Made by a program: the position numbers and the translations under genes. Under the pieces are notes generated by a model. It had not been told where the DNA came from. It saw nothing but the letters and a program-made list of their open reading frames with translations, and did not search any database. A DNA stretch of 57,860 bases. Origin: Clostridiales bacterium (lineage in GTDB: Bacteria; Bacillota; Clostridia; Christensenellales; Pumilibacteraceae). The stretch is from NCBI GenBank assembly GCA_015055625.1, contig SVHU01000015.1, positions 1-57,860 of the forward strand, read 5' to 3'. Each line of letters starts with the position of its first letter. Position 1 is the first letter of the stretch. Below, one piece after another: positions 20,066 to 28,200 of the stretch.

Positions 20066-20180
20066 TTATTTTGCCTCCTGTCCTGTTTTGTGAGCACATT
20101 ATAACAAATAATAGTTGACAACTATGTGTCATTTATTGTAAAATATTAATAAAGATACAAAAAAATTCTCGGAGGAAAAA

Positions 20181-21149
20181 ATGCAGTTTTCGGTAATGTT
20201 TGGAATGTTGATGACAATGCTTAACAAAAAAACGGTTTCTAGAAAATACTTGGCGGAAAAATACGAAATAAGCGAAAGAACGGTATCTAGATATCTTGAC
20301 ACAATGTGTGCAGGCGGTATTCCTATTTATTCGATACACGGTCCTAACGGTGGTTTTGCCATCTCTGATGAATATAAGGTGGATAAATCCTACTTTACAC
20401 CCGAAGAAATTCAAACTATAATATCAGCATTGGGCGCGACGGGGTCTATAAACAACGATAAAGTAAGTTTACAAATCATTGATAAATTTAAGGGATTGTC
20501 AACAGCTCAAAAAAAGAGTTCGCAGTTCGTTATTAAAAACGATACGTTTATTATTGATTCTGGTAGCTGGACCAATCCTGAACAACTAAGAAATAAAATG
20601 GACATAATAAACAAAGGAATTTTTTCGGGAATTACCTTACAAATCGTGTACATTGACAGATATGACATGAAAACGACTCGCGACTTTGACCCCTACGCTA
20701 TTGCGCTTAAGGACGGAACTTGGTACACGTACGGTTGGTGCCACTCTCGAAAAGATTTCAGACTTTTTAAAATGGCAAGAATTAAAAGTTTGAAGCTTAC
20801 TGCAAACACATTTGAACGAAAGGAAAGCAACGTCTACGAAGCTCTTAAGGGGAATTTTGACGAAATTGATATGGTGGACGTGGAATTTGAATTTACCTCG
20901 CTTATTTATGAAGATATCGTAGAATGGTTGGGTAGTGATTCTATTATTGAACGAGGAATGCAATATGTAGCGAAAGCTTCGTTATACTACGGCAACGCTT
21001 TAATAAGCAAACTGCTTTCTTTTGGTTCCAGTATTCGTATTTTATCACCACTCTCGCTCAGAAACGACTTATTGGACGAGTGTCAACGAATTTTGCGTAG
21101 CGCGGTAAGAAACGGCGACGTAAAAGTAAATCAGCTTAAAATTGAATAA
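20181..21149 (+). CDS. HTH-WYL domain transcriptional regulator (YafY/DeoR type)
   Basis: 322 residues. The N terminus (about 1-60) is an HTH_11 helix-turn-helix with KKTVSRKYLAEKYEISERTVSRYLD; residues ~140-235 form a WYL domain (SGITLQIVYIDRYD, then DPYAIALKDGTWYTYGWC); the end is the WCX winged extension. WYL regulators sense nucleic acids or nucleotide-like ligands and often control defence or DNA repair genes. Ribosome site GGAGGAAAAA. The neighbour transcribed divergently is the 109-residue orphan, its most likely target. Confidence 0.88.
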   Translation: MQFSVMFGMLMTMLNKKTVSRKYLAEKYEISERTVSRYLDTMCAGGIPIYSIHGPNGGFAISDEYKVDKSYFTPEEIQTIISALGATGSINNDKVSLQIIDKFKGLSTAQKKSSQFVIKNDTFIIDSGSWTNPEQLRNKMDIINKGIFSGITLQIVYIDRYDMKTTRDFDPYAIALKDGTWYTYGWCHSRKDFRLFKMARIKSLKLTANTFERKESNVYEALKGNFDEIDMVDVEFEFTSLIYEDIVEWLGSDSIIERGMQYVAKASLYYGNALISKLLSFGSSIRILSPLSLRNDLLDECQRILRSAVRNGDVKVNQLKIE

Positions 21150-21157
21150 GTTAACTA

Positions 21158-21196
21158 TAAAAGAGCAAGAACGTATAAATTCCTGCTCTTTTAGCT
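21158..21196 (+). terminator. Terminator of the WYL regulator gene
   Basis: AAAAGAGCA/TGCTCTTTT hairpin starting 9 nt after the stop codon. Confidence 0.85.
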
Positions 21197-21214
21197 TATT
21201 TTTGAGATTTTATT

Positions 21215-22465
21215 CTACAAGCCTAAAAACATATTTCGTGATTGTAGTATTTTTTGAAGTTGCTTTACGTCTATATTTTTGGTTGTAGTTTTGTTTTTTG
21301 AAGCTAGCGCTATCGCAACCCCTGCGCTTTCACCGATATTTGCTACAATCGGCATAATTCGATACGATGCTTGCGCTTCGTGGTCGGAAGATATGCATCT
21401 TCCTGCAACCAATAAATTATCCACGCCTTTGGGAATCAGTGAACGATACGGAATAGTAAAATACTCACCGTCAGGGAAGAAATAATGACTTGTACCAGAG
21501 CCTTCTGGATTGTGGATATCTATGTCATAATTACTTACCGCAATACTGTCCTCAAACTTTCTAAAGCTTAGACAATCGTTTACGTTAAGAACATACTCAC
21601 CCTCTATCATTCTACTTTCCCTTACACCAATTTGTGGCGCAGTCGAGAGCAAAAACGCGTTTTTCATGCTTTCTGTATTTTCTTTAAGAAAATCTATAAG
21701 CTCATGCACTTGCTCTCGTGCTTCTATTTCCGCTTTTGTTACGTCAAATGCATCAGTGGGATTTCTTTTTACTACTCTTGTAGTGTTAAAATGCAATACA
21801 CCGTCGTAAGTCATTTTGAAAACCAGAATATCTTCTCGTGGATTTTTAATCTTACCCTCTGCCTTAAACTGTTTGTAAAGCTCGTTTATTCGATTTTTAT
21901 CTTTATAAAAAGATTCTACGTCCACACCACCTAATCTAAAACACAAAGTCATAGGCTGACACAAATTATCTTTCTCCCTTCCTAGTCTAGTCGGGCACGA
22001 AGCAAGATAGGCAAGCTGTGCATCGCCTGTTGCATCAACGTAGTATGGTGCACTTAAAACAATAGGTCCTCCAACCGAAGAAAACTCCAACGACGTTATA
22101 TTATTTTCACTCCTGTTTACCTTATGCAAATACGCGTGATATAAAAGGTCAACACCTGCCTTTTGTACCATTTTCTGCAATACGTATTTGAGTTCTTCTT
22201 CCGCAAATATAATTCCTTTAAGTGCAGATCTTGCAATAAGCTCTTCTCGTACGCGTTGAAAAAGACCAAGCGAAAGCTCGAATTTTTCGCCATTAATTTT
22301 GGTATGCGTAGGCATAAAAGGATTTATCAAACAGTTATGTGCTGCTCCGCCCAATGCGTTTGACTTGTCAACAAGCAACGTTTTAGCTCCGTTTTCAGAA
22401 GCTGAAATTGCTGCACAAACACCTGCAAAACCACCACCAACAACTATAACGTCATACTTTTCCAT
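21215..22465 (-). CDS. FAD-dependent oxidoreductase
   Basis: 416 residues with the dinucleotide-binding motif VVGGGFAGVCAAISASENG (residues 7-25), ribose-binding VDKSNALGGAA, a second FAD site YVDATGDAQLAYLA (about 138-151) and the C-terminal NLLVAGRCISSDHEAQASYRIM. This is the FAD_oxidored family; members act on unidentified substrates and often sit with sugar-degradation genes. No twin-arginine or lipoprotein signal, so cytoplasmic. Ribosome site GAGGTAAAG. It is not in an operon here. Confidence 0.85.
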   Translation of the reverse strand: MEKYDVIVVGGGFAGVCAAISASENGAKTLLVDKSNALGGAAHNCLINPFMPTHTKINGEKFELSLGLFQRVREELIARSALKGIIFAEEELKYVLQKMVQKAGVDLLYHAYLHKVNRSENNITSLEFSSVGGPIVLSAPYYVDATGDAQLAYLASCPTRLGREKDNLCQPMTLCFRLGGVDVESFYKDKNRINELYKQFKAEGKIKNPREDILVFKMTYDGVLHFNTTRVVKRNPTDAFDVTKAEIEAREQVHELIDFLKENTESMKNAFLLSTAPQIGVRESRMIEGEYVLNVNDCLSFRKFEDSIAVSNYDIDIHNPEGSGTSHYFFPDGEYFTIPYRSLIPKGVDNLLVAGRCISSDHEAQASYRIMPIVANIGESAGVAIALASKNKTTTKNIDVKQLQKILQSRNMFLGL

Positions 22466-22536
22466 TATCGCTTTACCTCTTTGTTTTTTTATTAAAGTTT
22501 AACACTAAAAACTACACTTGTCAACCCACAATTATA

Positions 22537-22575
22537 AAAAACTTTCCGCAAAATAATTTACGGAAAGTTTAATTT
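22537..22575 (-). terminator. Terminator of the glycosylase gene
   Basis: AAACTTTCCG/CGGAAAGTTT perfect stem followed by a T run on the minus strand, directly at the stop of the gene ending at 22576. Confidence 0.9.
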
Positions 22576-23376
22576 TTAGTTTTGATTACTTCGAGCGTGG
22601 AAAAATATGTATTGCTGAGCAAACCCAGCGTAGTTGCCGTATCTTTTTGAGTAATAGTCAAACACTTTTTTCTCGGTATTAAGCTCTTCGGTTCTATTTG
22701 CCTTAAATATCCAAGTATCAACAGGATACGAATCGGTTCTTGACATGCCGAAAAGCAAAATACAATTCGCAACCTTTGGACCAACGCCTTTTAAAGTAAG
22801 TAATTTTTTTAACGCATCTAACGAATTTGAAGAAAGAATATCCTCGCTAACGTCGTCTATTTTTCTGCACGTTTCGTACAAATATTGCGCCCTATACCCA
22901 AGTCCCATTTTCTTAAAATCTTCCACACTGAATTTTTGAAGTTGCTTAGCGGTGGGAAACGCATAAAACCCGTTCTTTTTATCGCCGGCTTTTTCACAAA
23001 GTGTTTCTATGATTTTTTGTATACGCTTGATATTGTTGTTTGCGGATATTATAAAAGAAATTACTGTTTCATAAAAATCTTGTTTTAAGATTCTTATACC
23101 CTTTCCAAACTCCACAGGTACGCGCAATTCCTCAAATTCTCCTAGCGTTTTTACAATTTCACCATAATCTCTATCTAGGTCAAAGTACTGCTTAAAATAC
23201 TCTATATGTTCACTTTTGAGCATAACGTTATCGTCTTTTTGTGACAAATAGCAAATTTTATCACGGGAAATTATTTGAAATTCTCCCTCGCTGATTTGTT
23301 TATATCTAAAAACCTGTCCACACGTTAGAGTTTGAAATACAGAAAAATATTCGCTCTTTACACACAATGATTGCAT
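22576..23376 (-). CDS. 8-oxoguanine DNA glycosylase (OGG family)
   Basis: 266 residues, bifunctional base-excision enzyme removing 8-oxoguanine. Domains: OGG_N (about 1-95, with TCGQVFRYK) and an HhH-GPD domain (100-260). The helix-hairpin-helix LKGVGPKVANC supplies the catalytic lysine K201, and SYPVDTW supplies the catalytic aspartate D220; both are present. Ribosome site AGAGAGGA. It lies downstream of rplU-prp-rpmA but beyond their terminator. Confidence 0.92.
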   Translation of the reverse strand: MQSLCVKSEYFSVFQTLTCGQVFRYKQISEGEFQIISRDKICYLSQKDDNVMLKSEHIEYFKQYFDLDRDYGEIVKTLGEFEELRVPVEFGKGIRILKQDFYETVISFIISANNNIKRIQKIIETLCEKAGDKKNGFYAFPTAKQLQKFSVEDFKKMGLGYRAQYLYETCRKIDDVSEDILSSNSLDALKKLLTLKGVGPKVANCILLFGMSRTDSYPVDTWIFKANRTEELNTEKKVFDYYSKRYGNYAGFAQQYIFFHARSNQN

Positions 23377-23394
23377 ATTATTTCCTCTCTTTGG

Positions 23395-23428
23395 TATACA
23401 AAAACACGCTACCTTTTGATAGCGTGTC
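23395..23428 (-). terminator. Terminator of the rplU-prp-rpmA operon
   Basis: ACACGCTA/TAGCGTGT stem with TTTTT on the minus strand, 16 nt beyond the rpmA stop. Confidence 0.9.
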
Positions 23429-23443
23429 TATGCTCTTGATAAA

Positions 23444-23719
23444 TTATTCAGCAGCGTAAACGCTTACTAATTTTTTATCGCCCTTTCTTTCGAACTTAAC
23501 TACACCGTCGATAAGCGCAAAAAGAGTATCATCAGTACCTCTGCCTACGTTGTTACCGGGATGAGTTGCGGTTCCTCTCTGTCTAACAAGGATGTTTCCA
23601 GCCTTAACGAACTGTCCGTCGCCTCTCTTAACGCCAAGTCTTTGAGCGTTGGAGTCTCTTCCGTTCTTGGTAGAACCGCCACCTTTCTTATGAGCGAATA
23701 ATTGAATATTAATAAACAT
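23444..23719 (-). CDS. rpmA: 50S ribosomal protein L27
   Basis: 91 residues. It begins [19 protein letters not shown], the Firmicutes form with an N-terminal extension removed between Phe and Ala-His (here after residue 8) so that the mature N terminus can reach the peptidyl transferase centre. The rest ([29 protein letters not shown]) is canonical. The protease gene prp is immediately upstream, 2 nt away. Confidence 0.98.
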   Translation of the reverse strand: MFINIQLFAHKKGGGSTKNGRDSNAQRLGVKRGDGQFVKAGNILVRQRGTATHPGNNVGRGTDDTLFALIDGVVKFERKGDKKLVSVYAAE

Positions 23720-23721
23720 AA

Positions 23722-24048
23722 TTATTTAACCTCCAATTCAATGAAATCCGAATAACCCTCTACTAAATCGGTTATTCCGCACAGCATAGTGTTTAATATC
23801 ACGTCTGCATCGTGCCGTTGACTTTCGTCTAATTTTGGTAATGAAAAACAAAGATAACCTTGTGTATCGCGAATCTCGTAATTTACGTTTATACCTGCCA
23901 CTTGTAATAGCCCCATAAGCGCGGTTTGAATAACCGACGAGAGCGACGCGCATACAATATCCTCTCCCTCTACACCATAACCGGTATGTCCGTCGGCTTC
24001 AAGCTTGATTATATGTCCGCTTTCTTTGTAAATTTTTACCTCTGTCAT
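23722..24048 (-). CDS. prp: Ribosomal-processing cysteine protease Prp
   Basis: 108 residues. Cleaves the N-terminal extension of L27. The catalytic pair is seen as His21 in EADGHTGY and Cys33 in DIVCASLSS, at almost the same positions as in Staphylococcus aureus Prp. It lies between rplU and rpmA, the conserved order (ysxB position). Confidence 0.95.
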   Translation of the reverse strand: MTEVKIYKESGHIIKLEADGHTGYGVEGEDIVCASLSSVIQTALMGLLQVAGINVNYEIRDTQGYLCFSLPKLDESQRHDADVILNTMLCGITDLVEGYSDFIELEVK

Positions 24049-24057
24049 TGTGTTACC

Positions 24058-24357
24058 TTACGCGATCGTTTCGATCTTGATACGGGTAAACGGCTGTCTG
24101 TGGCCTTGCTTCTTTCTGATGCTCTTCTTAGCCTTGTACTTGAAGACTGTGATCTTCTTGTCTTTGCCCTGAGCAAGAACGGTAGCTTTTGCCTTTGCAG
24201 TTACGTCTTTACCTGTAACAACGGTTTCTCCGTCTACGGTCATAAGAACTTCGAGTTCTACGATATCGTTTACGTTTGCATCGAGCTTTTCAACTTCGAT
24301 AACGTCACCTTCGCTTACTCTGTACTGCTTTCCGCCTGTTAAAATTACTGCGTACAT
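24058..24357 (-). CDS. rplU: 50S ribosomal protein L21
   Basis: 99 residues with [18 protein letters not shown] at the start and [14 protein letters not shown] at the end, both family hallmarks. Ribosome site GAGGAGGTG. First gene of rplU-prp-rpmA, under a strong promoter and a structured leader. Confidence 0.98.
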   Translation of the reverse strand: MYAVILTGGKQYRVSEGDVIEVEKLDANVNDIVELEVLMTVDGETVVTGKDVTAKAKATVLAQGKDKKITVFKYKAKKSIRKKQGHRQPFTRIKIETIA

Positions 24358-24436
24358 ATCTGCACCTCCTCACTGATGTCTCCGTTAGGCGAGGTATTAT
24401 CTTGTGATAATTTTGAGACCTCCGCTATACGGCTCA
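24358..24436 (-). promoter_or_regulatory. L21 leader, probable autoregulatory RNA
   Basis: The ~79-nt untranslated leader can form GCGGAGGT/ACCTCGC enclosing ATTATC-ACAA-GATAAT, with an alternative GTCTC/GAGAC pairing that reaches toward the ribosome site. Position and hairpin layout fit the ribosomal L21 leader family of Firmicutes; the match is by eye. Confidence 0.6.
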
Positions 24437-24442
24437 ACTATT

Positions 24443-24472
24443 ATTATAATATAAATACAACATCAATGTCAA
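24443..24472 (-). promoter_or_regulatory. rplU promoter
   Basis: On the minus strand TTGACA (24467-24472), 18 nt, TATAAT (24443-24448): perfect consensus hexamers, as expected for a ribosomal operon. Confidence 0.85.
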
Positions 24473-24591
24473 GCAATTTAAATAAACAAAATTGAATAAT
24501 ATTAAAAATTATGGTTCATTTTGATTATATTGCAACAATACTTAACTATTTGATTATTTTTTCAACTTTAGTAATAATATCTTGATTATAT

Positions 24592-24625
24592 TAAAACCTC
24601 CGTCCTTTAATGAGGGAGGTTTTAA
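24592..24625 (-). terminator. Terminator of the mscS-like gene
   Basis: AAAACCTCC/GGAGGTTTT stem directly beyond the stop at 24631. Confidence 0.9.
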
Positions 24626-24630
24626 GCGTG

Positions 24631-25503
24631 TTAATCATTCTTAATATGAACATCAAGCTGATCAAACGGAATTTCAATACCATTCTTGTCAAATTCTGTT
24701 TTTACTTTTTCTAATATATCAAAATGAACAGTCCAATAATCCGAACTTTTTACCCACACTCTAGTGGTTATATTGATACTAGAAGCACCATGCTCTCCTA
24801 CTCTTATAAAAGGTGCTGGATCTTTAAGCACAAGCTCGTGACTTTCGCAAATATCCTTAAGAATTGCTTTAGCTTTTTCGTGATCATTTCCATAAGAAAT
24901 AGAGAAAGAAAAATCAACTCTTCTTGTATCCTTTTCAGAATAATTAACTATACTACCACTGGAAAGCGGACCATTGGGTATATAAATCACTTTGTTGTCG
25001 GGAGTAATAATCTTTGTATTTGTAATATGTATATCAACAACAGTACCAGCATATCCCTGAGCTTCAATATAATCATCAACCCTAAATGGTCTAGTAAGAA
25101 TTATAAGAACTCCGCCTGCAAGATTAGATAACGCACCATTTACAGCAAGACCGACACAAACACCAAACGAAGCGATAAGTGCAGTAATACCACTTGTGTC
25201 TATACCTAAATATCCAATCAAACACACTGTAACAACAATCTTAAGGGTGAGCTTAAAAACGTATGCTAGCGTTCTCATGAGCGTTTTATCTGTTTTTACA
25301 TGAATCTTACCACTCGACTCAGCTTTCTTTTCGCCTCCCTTCTCAATCTTTCGTGCTACAACATTGATAATCTTAAATGATACCAACATCACTACAAGAG
25401 CAATAATAACTTTTATACCAGTATTAGCTCCCCAAGCAACTATGCTTTTGCCCGCGTCGATAAACCAACCACCAACCATCTCCCAAAATTCATTCCATGA
25501 CAT
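24631..25503 (-). CDS. Small-conductance mechanosensitive channel, MscS family
   Basis: 290 residues. Three N-terminal hydrophobic helices (about 18-45, 70-95, 100-135), the pore-lining glycine/alanine-rich helix around GLAVNGALSNLAGGVLIILTRPF, then the cytoplasmic beta domain with FRVDDYIEAQGYAGTVVDIHI and PNGPLSSG. It relieves osmotic pressure in the cytoplasmic membrane. Ribosome site AAAGGAGAT. Downstream of a DivIVA-like gene with 71 nt between them. Confidence 0.93.
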   Translation of the reverse strand: MSWNEFWEMVGGWFIDAGKSIVAWGANTGIKVIIALVVMLVSFKIINVVARKIEKGGEKKAESSGKIHVKTDKTLMRTLAYVFKLTLKIVVTVCLIGYLGIDTSGITALIASFGVCVGLAVNGALSNLAGGVLIILTRPFRVDDYIEAQGYAGTVVDIHITNTKIITPDNKVIYIPNGPLSSGSIVNYSEKDTRRVDFSFSISYGNDHEKAKAILKDICESHELVLKDPAPFIRVGEHGASSINITTRVWVKSSDYWTVHFDILEKVKTEFDKNGIEIPFDQLDVHIKND

Positions 25504-25574
25504 AACTTTTTATCTCCTTTAGAATAATTTTTAATACACAATTAAACATTATCAGCTTTAGTTTTTTTAACACC

Positions 25575-26135
25575 TTAAAGCTCTCCATCTATCTCCGCAA
25601 GCAACGACTTAATATCATCAACATGATTAACCCCAGAAACAAAATCCAAGCCCTTTTTTATCTCTTGAGATACTGTTTTTATTCCAGTTACACGTTCATG
25701 ATTTTTACGAAATTCCTCTAGCGCTTTTTTATCATCGTCTGCAGGCGCAACAAACACCTCATTTATCTTTTGGGCAAACTCCTGCGCTTTTTGCAACTCC
25801 TCATCAACGGGATATTTTTGAATAAGCTTTTGATAGTACGAAGTCCATCGAATGTGAAAAGATTTGAGCTGAGCTATCTCTGTATCCAATTTTTGCTTGG
25901 CAAGTTTTTCGGTTTCGTCCGCTTTTTCAACAGCTCTGACAAGAGCAGAAGCCACCATTTCCTTTTTACTTTCTAAATCTTTCACTTTGTCGCTAAGCTC
26001 TATAAGTTTGTCTTTTAAGGATATAATTAGCGCTTTTTGCTTGGCAAGTTCTTCCTCGTATTCTTTGGTAATTTTCAAGATATAGTCATCTGTTTCTTTT
26101 GTATCGTAACCTTTTCTGACAATCCTGAAATCCAT
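25575..26135 (-). CDS. DivIVA-domain coiled-coil protein
   Basis: 186 residues. The N terminus FRIVRKGYDTKETDDYILKI resembles the DivIVA membrane-curvature motif (F..v.rGYd..eVD.yi), followed by a long heptad-rich coiled coil to about residue 110 and a variable C-terminal part. DivIVA-family proteins bind negatively curved membrane and recruit division or envelope factors; the specific role here (GpsB-, SepIVA- or DivIVA-like) is not clear. Ribosome site AGGGAGT; 11 nt after pncB, so probably cotranscribed with it. Confidence 0.75.
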   Translation of the reverse strand: MDFRIVRKGYDTKETDDYILKITKEYEEELAKQKALIISLKDKLIELSDKVKDLESKKEMVASALVRAVEKADETEKLAKQKLDTEIAQLKSFHIRWTSYYQKLIQKYPVDEELQKAQEFAQKINEVFVAPADDDKKALEEFRKNHERVTGIKTVSQEIKKGLDFVSGVNHVDDIKSLLAEIDGEL

Positions 26136-26146
26136 AATTAACTCCC

Positions 26147-27568
26147 TTATTTTTTATTTTTCAACATTTTTTGTTTAAGATTATATAATCCATCAGATAA
26201 ATCCACCTTGTGAATATGCGGATTAGTGATACGCTTATTCTCGTCCTCGAAAAGCGCAAGTGATTCCTTACAATACTGAGCGCTCTCTTTAAGAGAAGGA
26301 ACGTTGTATACCAATTCTCCGTTTTTGAAAATAGGCACTAGCAACTCTTTTACGTCGTAATCGTTTAACACCGTTTGCTTCCATCTTTCAGTTTCGTGCG
26401 TAAGAGTAAGAGGCTTTGGAAGCTCTTCACCCACAAGAGCAATAAGATCAGCTACCACCATTTTTGTTTCTTTATCATAAATCCTATATACCGTCTTAAA
26501 GCCAGGATTAGTGATTTTTTCGATTGAGTTAGATAGCTTTATCTTGGGAATTGCTTCGCCGTTCTTCTCTATTTGTGCAAGCTTGTACACTCCGCCAAGC
26601 GAGGGCATATCCTCACTTGTAATAAGCTTTGTTCCAATGCCATATCTATCTATTTTAGCGCCCTGAGCGTTAAGCGAACTGATAAGGTATTCGTCAATAT
26701 CGTTACTAACAAAGATAATAGCATCCTCAAAGCCAGCATCATCCAACATCTTTCTTGCTTTTTTAGAAAGATATGCCAAATCTCCGCTGTCTAGTCTTAT
26801 ACCGACTGGCTTATGACCTTTTGCTCTAAGCTCCTTAAACACGGTTATTGCGTTGGGCACACCGCTCTTTATCGTATCGTACGTATCTACAAGCAACAAA
26901 CAGCTATCGGGATAGATATCCGCAAAAGCTCTAAACGCATCAAGCTCGGAAGGGAATGAAAGCACCCAGCTATGAGCGTGAGTTCCCTTTGCCGGGATAC
27001 CGAACATTTGCGCCGAAAGAACGTTACTAGTACTATTACATCCACCGATAATACTTGCTCTACTTCCATAAATACCAGCATCAGGTCCTTGCGCTCTACG
27101 AAGACCAAACTCTATAACCTTGCCCTCTCCTGCAACCATATTTATACGGCTAGCCTTTGTAGCAATAAGAGTTTGGTGATTTATTATATTAAGAAGAGCG
27201 GTTTCTATAAACTGAGCCTGGATAAGAGGCGCTTTTACAACAACGATAGGCTCCATTGGGAAAACAGGCTCGCCCTCTCTTACCGCATATATATCGCCCG
27301 TAAACTTAAAGTTTTTAAGATACTCCAAAAAATCCTCAGAGAAAACCTTTTGATCCCTAAGATATTCGATATCTTCCTCATCAAAATGTAAATTTTGCAC
27401 ATAGTCAATAGCTTGTTCAAGACCAGCGGAAATTGCGTAAGTTAGCTGACCTTTTTGTCTAAAGAATAAGTCAAACACGGCAATCTCGTTTGCAACACCG
27501 CTTTTAAGATAACCGTTCATCATCGTTAGTTGATAAAAATCCGTTAGTAATGTTAAATTTCTACTCAT
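26147..27568 (-). CDS. pncB: Nicotinate phosphoribosyltransferase
   Basis: 473 residues. Converts nicotinate and PRPP to nicotinate mononucleotide in NAD salvage. Family segments visible: LLTDFYQLTMMNGYLK at the start, the FGLRRAQGPDAG loop, GGCNSTSNVLSAQMFGIPAKGTHAHSWV, and IRLDSGDLAYLSK. The start overlaps the end of the upstream membrane-protein gene by 8 nt. Confidence 0.96.
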   Translation of the reverse strand: MSRNLTLLTDFYQLTMMNGYLKSGVANEIAVFDLFFRQKGQLTYAISAGLEQAIDYVQNLHFDEEDIEYLRDQKVFSEDFLEYLKNFKFTGDIYAVREGEPVFPMEPIVVVKAPLIQAQFIETALLNIINHQTLIATKASRINMVAGEGKVIEFGLRRAQGPDAGIYGSRASIIGGCNSTSNVLSAQMFGIPAKGTHAHSWVLSFPSELDAFRAFADIYPDSCLLLVDTYDTIKSGVPNAITVFKELRAKGHKPVGIRLDSGDLAYLSKKARKMLDDAGFEDAIIFVSNDIDEYLISSLNAQGAKIDRYGIGTKLITSEDMPSLGGVYKLAQIEKNGEAIPKIKLSNSIEKITNPGFKTVYRIYDKETKMVVADLIALVGEELPKPLTLTHETERWKQTVLNDYDVKELLVPIFKNGELVYNVPSLKESAQYCKESLALFEDENKRITNPHIHKVDLSDGLYNLKQKMLKNKK

Positions 27569-28112
27569 GCTCGTTTGTACTCCTAAATATTCTTATCAAA
27601 ATATAAATTACAGCAATAAGCGCCCATACGGAGCTTATTATAACTGACACGTAAAGAGGAATAATCGCAAGAACACTGAAAAGATAACACAATGCTTGTA
27701 CAGTAAAAAATATTACCACTTTAACATGCGCACTCTTTCCTCCTGCAAACGTAAGGCAAATTAGGGAAGATATTGCAGGAATTGCTACATAAAGAGGATA
27801 AAGCTGTGCATATTGCGATATCGAAAATTCCGTTAAAAATTCAATAATTGCAGGAATCAAGAACGGAAAAGCTAACCATACGGACACCGAATTTTTTTGG
27901 ATTGCTCCGCTTATTAGCAAAATTAGACCAATAGCTCCCACTAAAGAACCAGCAAAAACACCCCAGAATGATACGGGCACAACGTTTAACGCAACCAGCA
28001 CATACCAAACTATCAATAATACCGTAACTGCTATTGCTGTTATTTTACCTGCCAATATTTGAGCTGGAGAAAAATCGATAACATCGCTTTTGTATTCTGT
28101 ATCTTTAACCAT
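27561..28112 (-). CDS. Small polytopic membrane protein, unknown function
   Basis: 183 residues with about six hydrophobic segments starting near residues 20, 48, 76, 100, 125 and 150, and short charged ends. No family recognised; the pattern of paired helices resembles small Clostridia membrane proteins found next to regulators. Ribosome site AAGGAAG. Overlaps pncB by 8 nt and is the first gene of the pncB/DivIVA-like/mscS run. Confidence 0.6.
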   Translation of the reverse strand: MVKDTEYKSDVIDFSPAQILAGKITAIAVTVLLIVWYVLVALNVVPVSFWGVFAGSLVGAIGLILLISGAIQKNSVSVWLAFPFLIPAIIEFLTEFSISQYAQLYPLYVAIPAISSLICLTFAGGKSAHVKVVIFFTVQALCYLFSVLAIIPLYVSVIISSVWALIAVIYILIRIFRSTNEHE

Positions 28113-28200
28113 TTGACTTCCTTATAACTTACATTTAGTATTAAAATTGAATGTGTATATACACATACTTATTTTATTATACAACCTACCACAACTTTTG

